The translations under genes were made by a program, and so were the position numbers. From the NCBI GenBank assembly GCA_964607755.1, contig CAZSMC010000020.1:1-64000 (forward strand): 64,000 nucleotides of DNA, in the 5' to 3' direction. Origin of the DNA: CAZSMC01 sp964607755. Its GTDB lineage: Bacteria > Zhuqueibacterota > Zhuqueibacteria > Residuimicrobiales > Krinioviventaceae. The notes under the pieces were generated by a model. That model searched no databases. It was not told the origin of the DNA and saw nothing but the letters and a program-made list of their open reading frames with translations. Of this stretch, positions 9,065 through 17,033 are shown one piece after another. The number at the start of each line of letters is the position of its first letter. Position 1 is the stretch's first letter.

Positions 9065-9387
9065 CTGTTTTTAAAGAGTTAGAATTAACGCAAGACTTTT
9101 AATCAAGATTCCCTCAAAATGCCCAAGAAATATAAATGTCTTTTCGCAATCATCCATCGAGCGCAGTTTTTATAGAACTGGTAAGCATAATATCTCTGCA
9201 GTATCTGGATATTTGATTCATTTTGTTCCAGCCGGAGACAGGATGGCAACAAAAAGATGCTGAAAGAACTGAAAAAGCTGCAGAGAAAATTGGACATGCT
9301 GCTAAAATGAAAGCAGCGAACGAAACGAACGATACGAACTAGAACGAGTTCCTGCTTTGTTTGGGTACCCCAGTAATCAAATAAATG

Positions 9388-9477
9388 CCCGCGGAACACG
9401 CGAAAAGACGCGAAAATATACTTTTTTCTTTCGCGGTATTCCGTGTATTTCGCGGGCCGGGGACAAATGAAAACAAC
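9388..9477. repeat. 90-bp dispersed repeat, copy 1
   Basis: Begins CCCGCGGAACACGCGAAAAG and ends GGGGACAAATGAAAACAAC. The same sequence recurs 551 bases downstream with about two substitutions. Internally it has inverted symmetry: CGCGAAAA blocks on the left face TTTCGCGG and TTTCGCGGG blocks on the right, so it can form a long imperfect hairpin. Similar 'TTTCGCGT..TTTCGCGG' intergenic elements occur in many environmental genomes. Confidence 0.85.
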
Positions 9478-9938
9478 GCTGTTTTTTCAACTCATCAATC
9501 ATTTGATCTCGACAAAATAAAATCCGTTTTCAGTGTGGTATTTCACATTCGATTAATAGCAACCGCATCTTGATGACTTGATAAAAGCATTTTCTATACA
9601 AACCCATATATCGATTTTAAAACAGCCAAAATATATGTATTCCTGGATGAAATTCAAAAGCTGGATAATTTTCAAAATCAACTCAAAATTTAATCCTTTT
9701 TTCGAAAAAATACAACTGCACGCGTGCAGAGGTGCTCACAAAAATCCTGCAGGAAAAAATGCTGACATCGCATTCTTCGGTTCCGGTTAGACAAAAATCC
9801 TTGTATTTTATCTGATTTCGTTTTGATTTTATATCCTTATGTCGACGAGGTTCATCCACCATACGTCAAAGGATGTGGAGTTTGTTTGATTGAATTTTAT
9901 GATAGTTGATAAATGACAGGTCGAAAATCAAAAAAATC

Positions 9939-10028
9939 CCCACGGAACACGCGAAAAGACGCGAAAATACACTTTTTTCTTTCGCGGTATTCCGTGTATT
10001 TCGCGGGCCGGGGACAAATGAAAACAAC
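9939..10028. repeat. 90-bp dispersed repeat, copy 2
   Basis: Same orientation as the copy at 9388-9477, with nearly identical sequence including the GGGGACAAATGAAAACAAC end. Sequence on either side of the two copies differs, so the repeat boundaries are visible directly. Confidence 0.85.
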
Positions 10029-10322
10029 AAGATGTGGCTGGTTGTACAAAATCATTGACTAATTAACAGGGCTGAATAAAAAGACCCTGGACGTATGCAC
10101 GTATGGATGAAGGAATTCAATACGGATATCAAAGTTTATTATCCTGATCCTGACTGTGTATCCAGTCAACTCGACAGCGCCGGAAAGTCAGGCTGTTGTG
10201 TAGGGTACACGAAAAAACGTTTCGCAGGCAACGGGGTTTTAAAATGTGCTGTTACCGAAATGCATTATTGAATGTGGTTTTTGTTACATTAATTTTATTT
10301 TTTTTTTGATTATAAAGATCCC

Positions 10323-11738
10323 TTATGCCTCTTTTAATAATTTTGTCAATTGTTCCACTGTTTCCGCTGCGTCTCCCAATAGTAGCACCACATTATCCTG
10401 TGTATAAAGAGGATTGTCAACACCGGCATATCCGGGTTTGGTGTCAAGATTGCAGATAATAATGTGTTTGGCATCACTTACATTCAGTATAGGCATGCCG
10501 TATATCGGTGTTCCTTCAGCAGTCCTCGCAGAAGGATTGATAACATCATTGGCACCGATCACGATAACAACATCCGTATCTTTGAATTTTGGATTAATAG
10601 TCTCGATATCCAAAAGTTTTTCATAAGGAATATCGACTTCGGTCAATAAAACATACATATGTCCGGGCATGCGGCCAGCCACAGGATGAATGCCGAAAAG
10701 CACCTCTTTATCATGTTCGAGAAGTGTTTTATATAATTGCTTTACTTGATGCTGCGCCTGCGACACACCCATCCCGTAACCGGGAACAATGACCACACTG
10801 TTGGCTTTTTGTAAAAGCAAAGCAGGGGAACTTTTTTGCTGGACATCCATGTTTTCTTTTTTCTGCGATGTTTGGGTTGCTATTTCTGCGTTTTCACTAT
10901 TTTCCTGGGTTGTCTCTTTTTTATCGCGAGTGGTGGTGGTGCCCAAAATGATATCCGATAACGAGCGGTTCATTGCATTGCACATCACCCGGGTTAAAAT
11001 GAGTCCGGCGGAACCGACAACCGCGCCTCCGGCTATTAGCAAGGCGTTGCCGATGACAAAACCCGTAACCGAAGCCGCAAGTCCTGACAGTGAATTCAAC
11101 AACGATATGGTAATCGGCATATCGGCGCCTCCGATACGGATCGTGAGCAGTATGCCGAAAATTAACGCATTGAGGATAAGTAGAAATGAAATCGTCAGGT
11201 AATTGTGAGAGATAGCCGAAATCATAACCAGGACCGCAAACAATATCAGACTTGCCAGCGAAAGTAAAGAATGATTCCAGAGAATAACGGGTTTTTGTTT
11301 CAGGAGGCGATGCAGTTTGCCGGCAGCAATCAAACTGCCGCTCAAGGTGACACCGCCGATCGCCAGGGCAAGATAACCTGTTGAAAGAGTGCCCCAGGAC
11401 AGGGTTTCGGCTCTGTAAAGCACGATCAATGCGGTTAAAGCCGACGCGCCGCCGCCGGACCCGTTGAGAAACGCCACCAATTGCGGCATTTGCATCATTG
11501 ACACTTTGACCGCGAGAAAATATCCGATGAGCCCGCCGATTGCAATGGAAATCCAGACTACTTTATTGTTCAGAATGCTGTTACTGATAAGCGTCAGGCA
11601 CATTACACCCAGCATACTGAATGCAACAAGCAAATTCCCTTTCAAAGCGGTCTGGGGCCTGTTCATCAGTCTTATGCCGAATAAAAAGCCCAGGACAAAC
11701 AGTACCGAAACAAAAAGTTCTGAAAAAGAGTGAATCAT
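10323..11738 (-). CDS. pntB: NAD(P) transhydrogenase subunit beta
   Basis: Membrane and NADP(H)-binding subunit of the proton-translocating transhydrogenase, which uses the proton gradient to reduce NADP+ with NADH. 471 aa: about eight or nine membrane helices in residues 1-250, a charged linker (about 265-300), and the soluble domain III from about 305 with the NADP-binding fingerprint VVIVPGYGMGVSQAQH and, near the end, VIVIGANDVINPSA. Both are hallmark motifs. The start overlaps the stop of the small alpha-2 subunit gene by 4 bases. Split alpha (A1, A2) plus beta is the layout seen in many bacteria such as Rhodospirillum. Confidence 0.97.
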   Translation of the reverse strand: MIHSFSELFVSVLFVLGFLFGIRLMNRPQTALKGNLLVAFSMLGVMCLTLISNSILNNKVVWISIAIGGLIGYFLAVKVSMMQMPQLVAFLNGSGGGASALTALIVLYRAETLSWGTLSTGYLALAIGGVTLSGSLIAAGKLHRLLKQKPVILWNHSLLSLASLILFAVLVMISAISHNYLTISFLLILNALIFGILLTIRIGGADMPITISLLNSLSGLAASVTGFVIGNALLIAGGAVVGSAGLILTRVMCNAMNRSLSDIILGTTTTRDKKETTQENSENAEIATQTSQKKENMDVQQKSSPALLLQKANSVVIVPGYGMGVSQAQHQVKQLYKTLLEHDKEVLFGIHPVAGRMPGHMYVLLTEVDIPYEKLLDIETINPKFKDTDVVIVIGANDVINPSARTAEGTPIYGMPILNVSDAKHIIICNLDTKPGYAGVDNPLYTQDNVVLLLGDAAETVEQLTKLLKEA

Positions 11739-12022
11739 GATTTTTCTCCTGTCCGCTCATCTTTGAATTTTCTTAGCATCCTGTGTGTTACCAGAAAACC
11801 CGCCACGATATTTACAGTAGCCATGATGATCGCCACTGAACCTAATATTTGGCTGTCCAGTTTTACGGCCGTTGCCGCAATGACAATGGATCCAATGACG
11901 GTAATTCCAGACAGGGCGTTCATACCGGACATTAGAGGAGTATGCAGCATTTTCGGGACATCACTGATGAGTTTATATCCGATGGCGGATGCGACGACAA
12001 ATACAAGCAACTGGAATATCAT
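11735..12022 (-). CDS. pntA2: NAD(P) transhydrogenase subunit alpha 2 (membrane part)
   Basis: Small membrane subunit of 95 aa, the separated C-terminal part of PntA. It has three to four hydrophobic segments and the family motif DVPKMLHTPLMSGMNALSG near residues 20-40, which forms part of the proton channel. It sits between the alpha-1 gene (18 bases upstream) and pntB (4-base overlap). The length is normal for the split form. Confidence 0.94.
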   Translation of the reverse strand: MIFQLLVFVVASAIGYKLISDVPKMLHTPLMSGMNALSGITVIGSIVIAATAVKLDSQILGSVAIIMATVNIVAGFLVTHRMLRKFKDERTGEKS

Positions 12023-12040
12023 AATAATGACCTCTTTGGA

Positions 12041-13213
12041 TTATATGCCCATCGCCTCTCTGGCTCCGGCGTGTACAATTTCTCCGTCCCGGGTCACCAG
12101 ACAATTGGCAATGATTTCATCGTTCATGTCAAACAACACAGTGCCTTTTTGCACCAGATTATCGATAAAATTGTAAATATTGTTGGCAAACATCCATGTC
12201 GAGCTATTGGGCACGGTACCCGGGATGTTTTGTATTCCCATAATGCTGACATCGTGTTGTTTATGAACCTTTCCGGCCTGGGTGATCTCGCAATTTCCGC
12301 CCTGATCCACGGCAATATCTACGATTACCGAACCCGATTTCATGGTTTTTACCATATCTTCGGTCACCAGTAGGGGCGCCAGTTTTCCTGGTATGAGCGC
12401 TGATAAAATGAGAATATCCGCTTTTTGAACGTGTTCCTGCAAGGCCTCGTGTTCCTTTTTCAGCCATTTGTCAGGTAATTTTTTGGCATAACCGCCTTCG
12501 CCCACAGCCAAATTCTGTGGCACATCGAAATCAATCAATTTGGCGCCAACGCTTTTTACTTGCTGACAGGCTTCTTCTCGAATATCAAACCCGTATACGA
12601 CCGCTCCCAAACTCTTTGCTGTTGTAAGCGCTTGCAGTCCGGCAACCCCGGCGCCAATCACCAGCACATTAGCCGGCGGTAAAACACCGGATGCTGTAGC
12701 CATAACCGGAATAAACCGCGGCAGTTCATTGGCTGCCATGAGGACGCCTTTGTATCCGGCAATAATACTCATTGATGTCAGAGCATCCATGGATTGTGCC
12801 CGGGAAATTCGCGGGATTGAATCAAGTGTTAATGCTGTAACTCCCTTGGCGGCAAGGGACTTGATCATGTCATGATTATGGGGATTCGCAGGGTGCATAA
12901 AACAGATGAGATATTGATCCTTTTTCATCATATCCACTTCGTGTTTTCCCACCGTTTCATCGTAACGCGGTTCTTTCACTTTCAGTATGATATCCGATTG
13001 TTGGAACAGCTCCTCGATATTCTCAATTATCTCTGCGCCTGCTGACCGGTACGCCTCATCCGTATAATGTGAGCCGTCGCCTGCGCTTTTTTCAATGAGA
13101 ACCCCTGCATTCTCATTTACCAGTTTTTTCACGGTCTCCGGGGTGGCTGCCACCCGTTTTTCACCAGCCAGTATTTCTTTGGGAATACCAAAAATGAGAC
13201 CCTGGAAATTCAT
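12041..13213 (-). CDS. pntA1: NAD(P) transhydrogenase subunit alpha 1 (NAD-binding)
   Basis: Soluble NAD(H)-binding subunit, domain I of transhydrogenase, 390 aa. N-terminal alanine-dehydrogenase-like motif IFGIPKEILAGEKRVAATPE at the start, Rossmann fold with VLVIGAGVAGLQALTTAK near residues 184-201, and the RQD-type loop region near DQGGNCE at about 305. It is the first gene of the three-gene pnt operon, 57 bases downstream of the Lrp-type regulator on the same strand. Ald and PntA share the N-terminal fold; the following pntA2 and pntB genes settle the assignment. Confidence 0.95.
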   Translation of the reverse strand: MNFQGLIFGIPKEILAGEKRVAATPETVKKLVNENAGVLIEKSAGDGSHYTDEAYRSAGAEIIENIEELFQQSDIILKVKEPRYDETVGKHEVDMMKKDQYLICFMHPANPHNHDMIKSLAAKGVTALTLDSIPRISRAQSMDALTSMSIIAGYKGVLMAANELPRFIPVMATASGVLPPANVLVIGAGVAGLQALTTAKSLGAVVYGFDIREEACQQVKSVGAKLIDFDVPQNLAVGEGGYAKKLPDKWLKKEHEALQEHVQKADILILSALIPGKLAPLLVTEDMVKTMKSGSVIVDIAVDQGGNCEITQAGKVHKQHDVSIMGIQNIPGTVPNSSTWMFANNIYNFIDNLVQKGTVLFDMNDEIIANCLVTRDGEIVHAGAREAMGI

Positions 13214-13270
13214 TTTGCACTCCTTTTTTTAGTAAACTTTTTCAGACACTTGCCTGTCAACTCTTACCTG

Positions 13271-13738
13271 TTACTCGATTAAAAATGAGAGCTTGTTGGC
13301 AGGTATCCATTGCCCATAGTTTTTAAGAACCATATAGGTTTCACTGTCTCTGATTCCGGGAATTTTTGATAATTGATCAGTCACAAAATCAACAAGTGTT
13401 TTATGAGAATGTGCCAATACTACAGCGAACAAATCATATCGGCCGGTAACTATCATTGTAGTGAATACTGAAGGTAGTTTTTCAATACTTGCGGCACATT
13501 CTGTCAGGTGACGACCATCGATTTTGACACCCACAAACGCTAGATATATCTCGGGGAATTTTTCAATATTAACCAGCGCCGTAGTGTGCAAAACATCCTC
13601 ATCAATGAGGCGGTCGAGTCGGTTGCGTACTGTTCCCTCAGTGACACCTATTCGCCGACCTAATTCGCGGTTGGAGAGGCGGCTGTTTTCACCGAGGTAC
13701 GACATTATCTTTAAATCAATGTTATCTATATTACGCAT
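13271..13738 (-). CDS. Lrp/AsnC family transcriptional regulator
   Basis: 155 aa. N-terminal winged helix-turn-helix (residues 4-52: IDLKIMSYLGENSRLSNREL..GVTEGTVRNRLDRL), then the RAM ligand-binding/oligomerisation domain (about 65-145) with VTGRYDLFAVV. The size and motif order are canonical for Lrp/AsnC. It is transcribed toward the pnt operon with a 57-base gap, so it may be cotranscribed with it or regulate it; this link is inference from position only. Effector unknown, usually an amino acid. Confidence 0.93.
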   Translation of the reverse strand: MRNIDNIDLKIMSYLGENSRLSNRELGRRIGVTEGTVRNRLDRLIDEDVLHTTALVNIEKFPEIYLAFVGVKIDGRHLTECAASIEKLPSVFTTMIVTGRYDLFAVVLAHSHKTLVDFVTDQLSKIPGIRDSETYMVLKNYGQWIPANKLSFLIE

Positions 13739-14188
13739 ATTGCCCTTTTTACATTATAAAAATGATTATTTGCGTATTTATCTCAAGATACAAAATCATA
13801 TTTATGAAATCAAGAATAATATTTCAAATTAATTAAAAAATTTAATCCGCTGAATATTCATTCTAAAAAATTCCATGCATCTGATTTTTACGTTTCGGCT
13901 GGTCAACCTGAAAATTGAAATGGTTTGCTATATATGCTCATATTTCAACCCATAACTGTGATTTTACTATTTTTCGATCTTTAGGAAAAGATGAATCTGT
14001 AAAAAGAATTTTGCAGTTGATGATTTTTTTCTGTTTTCTCTTTAATATTTTTTTTGTATGTTTCTTGGTCATATTTAAGAATTTATTATGAAACTTTCGG
14101 ATTAAAAAGTAATTGATTACATGAGACTTTACGGTTCCATTTTTATAAACACTGAGAAAACAAGAATAAAAATAATATGGGGATATGT
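13739..14188. other. AT-rich divergent promoter region
   Basis: About 440 bases of strongly AT-rich sequence between the divergently transcribed Lrp-type gene and the nfeD-like gene. It must contain both promoters. Several TATAAT-like and TTGA-like words occur, but none pairs convincingly enough to name. No open frame with coding character was seen. Confidence 0.6.
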
Positions 14189-15484
14189 ATGAAAAAATTG
14201 ACGTATGTTGCGTTTTGCCTCATCATCTTTTGTACCGCGCCTATTTTAGCAGCTACCGGGGAGATTCTTAAAATTGAGATCAATGGCGATATTAATCCGA
14301 TTTCCGCTGAATACATTATCAAAAATATCGAAAAAGCAGAAAACGGGAAATTTGAAGCATTGCTAATTCAAATGGATACACCCGGAGGTCTGCTTCAATC
14401 CACAAAAGATATTGTCCAATCTATTCTTAAGGCAGATGTTCCGGTGATTATGTATGTTGCTCCCAGCGGGGCTGGTGCTGTATCGGCAGGGGTGTTTATC
14501 ACCATGTCGTGTCATATTGCTGCCATGGCAGAGGGGACAAACATCGGCGCAGCACATCCGGTCGGCGTGGGCGGCCAGCAGGATACATCCGCAGTGATGA
14601 AAGAAAAAGTCGAAAATTATGCCGCGTCCTGGGCCAGAGGTATCGCTGAGAAAACAGGCCGGAATGCTGACTGGGCTGAACAAGCTGTGCGGCGCAGTGT
14701 GTCAATTAATGAAAAAGAAGCTGTTGAAAAAAATGTTGTCGATCTCGTTGCGCCCGCTCAGGACAGTCTCCTCGCTGCCATCGATGGTAAAGAGGTTGAA
14801 ATTGCCAGTGGAAAGACTATATTAAACACCAAAGGAGCTGTTATTGTCATGAATGAAATGAGCTGGACTAAACAGATTCTTTACAAAATTGCGAATCCGA
14901 CAATTGCTTATATCCTGCTTATGCTTGGTATTTATGGTATTATCTTTGAACTTTCCAATCCGGGGGCGATTATACCAGGCGTTGTGGGCGGTATTTTCCT
15001 CATCCTTGCTTTTATGGCATTGCAAACATTGCCGGTACGCGCAGCCGGTATTTTACTGATCATTTTTGCGATTATACTTTTTATATTGGAGGTGAATGTG
15101 ACCAGCTTTGGTATTTTGACCATTGGAGGCATAATAGCCATGTTTTTAGGCGCAATTATGCTTTTTGAGGAAGCACCTGGCTTTCCGTTTCAGGTTGACT
15201 GGCGTATTGCATTGACTGTGGCTATTGTGACCGGCGCATTTTTTGTGTTCGCTCTGGGAATGGCTTTGAAAACCCGTTTTACTAAACCGAAAACAGGGCG
15301 TGAAGGACTTGTCGGAGAAAAAGGCATAGCTATCACTAAAATTGCACCAGAGGGAGAGGTCAAATTGCACGGCGAAATATGGAAAGCCATTAGTGATGAC
15401 AAAATTCGCAAGGGTGATAAAATCAAAGTCATAGAAATAGAAGGACTTGAATTGAAAGTTAAAAAATTTACGCAAAAGTCTTAA
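14189..15484 (+). CDS. NfeD family membrane serine protease (ClpP-like)
   Basis: 431 aa long-form NfeD/stomatin operon partner. Signal peptide at the start (KKLTYVAFCLIIFCTAPILA), ClpP-class protease domain (about 25-220) with MYVAPSGAGAVSAGVFI, where the serine of SAG is the likely nucleophile, and a lysine partner in the MKEKVENY region; then four to five membrane helices (about 235-370) and a C-terminal OB-fold domain (about 380-431: GEKGIAITKIAPEGEV). ATG 14189 fits a GGGG motif 6-9 bases upstream better than ATG 14177. It is followed 19 bases later by a slipin gene, the standard pairing. It probably cleaves the slipin or other membrane proteins. Confidence 0.92.
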   Translation: MKKLTYVAFCLIIFCTAPILAATGEILKIEINGDINPISAEYIIKNIEKAENGKFEALLIQMDTPGGLLQSTKDIVQSILKADVPVIMYVAPSGAGAVSAGVFITMSCHIAAMAEGTNIGAAHPVGVGGQQDTSAVMKEKVENYAASWARGIAEKTGRNADWAEQAVRRSVSINEKEAVEKNVVDLVAPAQDSLLAAIDGKEVEIASGKTILNTKGAVIVMNEMSWTKQILYKIANPTIAYILLMLGIYGIIFELSNPGAIIPGVVGGIFLILAFMALQTLPVRAAGILLIIFAIILFILEVNVTSFGILTIGGIIAMFLGAIMLFEEAPGFPFQVDWRIALTVAIVTGAFFVFALGMALKTRFTKPKTGREGLVGEKGIAITKIAPEGEVKLHGEIWKAISDDKIRKGDKIKVIEIEGLELKVKKFTQKS

Positions 15485-15503
15485 ATAATTCGGAGGTTAT
15501 GAC

Positions 15504-16271
15504 ATGAGTACTATTTTGAGTGTAATTGTTGTTATCGCTGTATTACTACTTATCAGCGCCATCAAGGTACTTCGCGAGTATGAGCGCGGGGTTGTGTTTC
15601 GGCTTGGCCGTCTTGTTGGCTCTAAAGGCCCTGGCATTATTCTTATTATCCCGATCATCGACCGTATGGTCAAAGTATCACTTCGAACAATTGCCATGGA
15701 TGTGCCACCGCAGGATGTTATCACCAAAGATAACGTTTCCATCAAAGTCAACGCTGTGCTTTATTTTCGCGTCATTGACCCTGCCAAGGCTATCATTGAA
15801 GTGGAGGAATACCTGTTTGCCACGTCTCAACTTTCACAAACCACTTTGCGAAGTATTTTAGGTCAGGTAGAACTGGATGACTTGCTATCGGAACGCGATA
15901 AAATCAATGCGGAATTACAGCGGATTATCGATGCTCAAACCGATCCGTGGGGCATCAAAGTATCCCTGGTTGAAGTCAAGCATGTGGACTTGCCGACAGA
16001 AATGCAGCGCGCCATGGCTCGGCAGGCTGAGGCTGAACGTGACCGCCGCGCCAAGGTCATTCACGCCGAAGGAGAACTCCAGGCTTCAAAAACACTGGCC
16101 AGAGCTGCTAAAAATATGTCTGTCGATCCACAGGCACTTCAGCTTCGATACCTGCAGACACTCAATGAAATCGCCGCGGAAAACAACTCGACCACTATTT
16201 TTCCTCTCCCTATCGATTTGCTGAAACCGTTTCTTGAGAGAAAGACAGAAGAAAAGGCAAAGGAAGAATAG
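15504..16271 (+). CDS. Slipin family (SPFH/stomatin-prohibitin) membrane protein
   Basis: 255 aa. N-terminal membrane anchor (residues 4-18), SPFH/band-7 domain (about 20-190) with EYERGVVFRLGR and the conserved QTTLRSILGQVELDDLLSER segment, then a charged helix with ARQAEAERDRRAKVIHAEGE. The C-terminal segment forms a coiled-coil that supports oligomerisation. RBS GGAGG lies 8 bases before the ATG. It pairs with the upstream NfeD protease and probably forms a membrane microdomain scaffold. Confidence 0.95.
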   Translation: MSTILSVIVVIAVLLLISAIKVLREYERGVVFRLGRLVGSKGPGIILIIPIIDRMVKVSLRTIAMDVPPQDVITKDNVSIKVNAVLYFRVIDPAKAIIEVEEYLFATSQLSQTTLRSILGQVELDDLLSERDKINAELQRIIDAQTDPWGIKVSLVEVKHVDLPTEMQRAMARQAEAERDRRAKVIHAEGELQASKTLARAAKNMSVDPQALQLRYLQTLNEIAAENNSTTIFPLPIDLLKPFLERKTEEKAKEE

Positions 16272-16285
16272 CATAAAATCAGGTC

Positions 16286-16318
16286 ATCTTGTCCTCAGTC
16301 AAAGACTGGGGACAAGAT
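16286..16318 (+). terminator. Strong hairpin after slipin gene
   Basis: A 15-bp stem ATCTTGTCCTCAGTC / GACTGGGGACAAGAT with a 3-base loop, one G-T pair only, 14 bases behind the slipin stop. There is no T-tract after it, so it may work as a terminator or as an mRNA 3'-end stabiliser. Confidence 0.5.
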
Positions 16319-16391
16319 AGGCGTGAAAAAGTGGAATCTTGTTTCGGGGTAAGCAATTTTAGTTTGTGTTTATAGTATGGTTTTTTCATAG

Positions 16392-16448
16392 CCACGCGCT
16401 TTAGCGCGTGGTTAAAATAAAACCTCACCTTTTAGGGGCTTTAGCCCC
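16392..16448. repeat. REP palindromes, left flank of RAYT gene
   Basis: Two perfect palindromes with 2-base loops: CCACGCGCT-TT-AGCGCGTGG (16392-16411) and GGGGCT-TT-AGCCCC (16435-16448). The same two units appear in reversed order on the other side of the transposase-like gene (16949-17006). This is the layout of REP sequences mobilised by RAYT proteins. Confidence 0.85.
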
Positions 16449-16525
16449 GAATCTTTACTATTTTTTCTCGAGGCAAGTCTATCTATATCATAAAGTGCAA
16501 ATATTCAAATATGAATAGGGGCCAC

Positions 16526-16984
16526 ATGCCTTATGTGAGAATCTGGATTCACTTAATTTGGGCGACGAAAAATCGTGAAAAGCTGATTAACAGACAACTG
16601 AAACCTGTACTTTTGTCACATATTCTGAAAAACGCTTCAAAGAAAAAAATATACCTGGACTACATAAACTGCGTTCAGGATCATTGTCATGCTCTGGTTT
16701 CATTAGGCGCCACTCAATCGATAAGTAAAGTTGCTTTTTTATTAAAAGGCGAATCTTCAAACTAGGTAAATGCCAACAAAGTGATCAATGATTATTTTGA
16801 GTGGCAGGATGAATATCTTGCCGGATCGCTAAGTGAATCGATGATGCCAAGAGTGCGGCAGTATATTAAAAACCAGGAAGAGCATCATCGAAAAAAAATC
16901 TTTAAGGAAGAACATGATCTTTTATCAAAAAATATAGATTCAAACCTGGGGGCTAAAGCCCCGGAAGCTTATAGGCTGTCCTGA
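16526..16984 (+). pseudogene. REP-associated tyrosine transposase (RAYT, IS200-like), interrupted by a stop codon
   Basis: The frame encodes a Y1/HUH-family transposase of about 150 residues. N-terminal MPYVRIWIHLIWATKNRE is typical; the HUH metal motif is seen in DHCHALVS (H53, H55), and the catalytic tyrosine is in RQYIKNQEEHH. A TAG at 16763-16765 interrupts the frame in the segment GESSN-stop-VN, where relatives usually have a tryptophan (FW or similar), so one TGG-to-TAG change would explain it. The frame continues unbroken behind it to 16984. ATG 16526 follows AGGGG. REP palindromes lie on both sides, and the 3' end reads into the right REP. Confidence 0.85.
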
Positions 16985-17006
16985 GCCCACGCGCTGAAGC
17001 GCGTGG
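16949..17006. repeat. REP palindromes, right flank of RAYT gene
   Basis: GGGGCT-AA-AGCCCC (16949-16962) followed by CCACGCGCT-GA-AGCGCGTGG (16987-17006). These are the same two units as on the left side but in mirror order, so the pair forms an inverted arrangement around the transposase gene. Confidence 0.85.
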
Positions 17007-17033
17007 CAATGAAAACGAGATTTGAAATCTCAT

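Larger units (their letters stand above)
9065..10322. other. Gene-free stretch of 1.26 kb with dispersed repeat copies
   Basis: No convincing gene. It holds two copies of a 90-bp repeat (9388-9477 and 9939-10028). Short open frames occur, including one of 58 codons from ATG 10095 to TGA 10269-10271 with several cysteines, but none has a clear RBS or recognisable motif. A short lysine/leucine-rich frame at about 9256-9309 could be a gene remnant. The stretch looks like decayed sequence between the tRNA gene and the convergent pnt operon. Confidence 0.6.

Noticed and set aside
9385..9790. Two open frames of 62 and 70 codons in the repeat region
   Set aside because: They are made largely of repeat sequence and AT-rich spacer, without RBS or domain.
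10095..10271. 58-codon frame with several cysteines upstream of pntB's 3' end
   Set aside because: No clear RBS, no recognisable motif and low-quality surroundings; left as a note in the intergenic entry.
16392..17006. CRISPR array (several short repeats)
   Set aside because: Units are palindromes in mirror order around a RAYT gene, with no regular spacers or cas genes.
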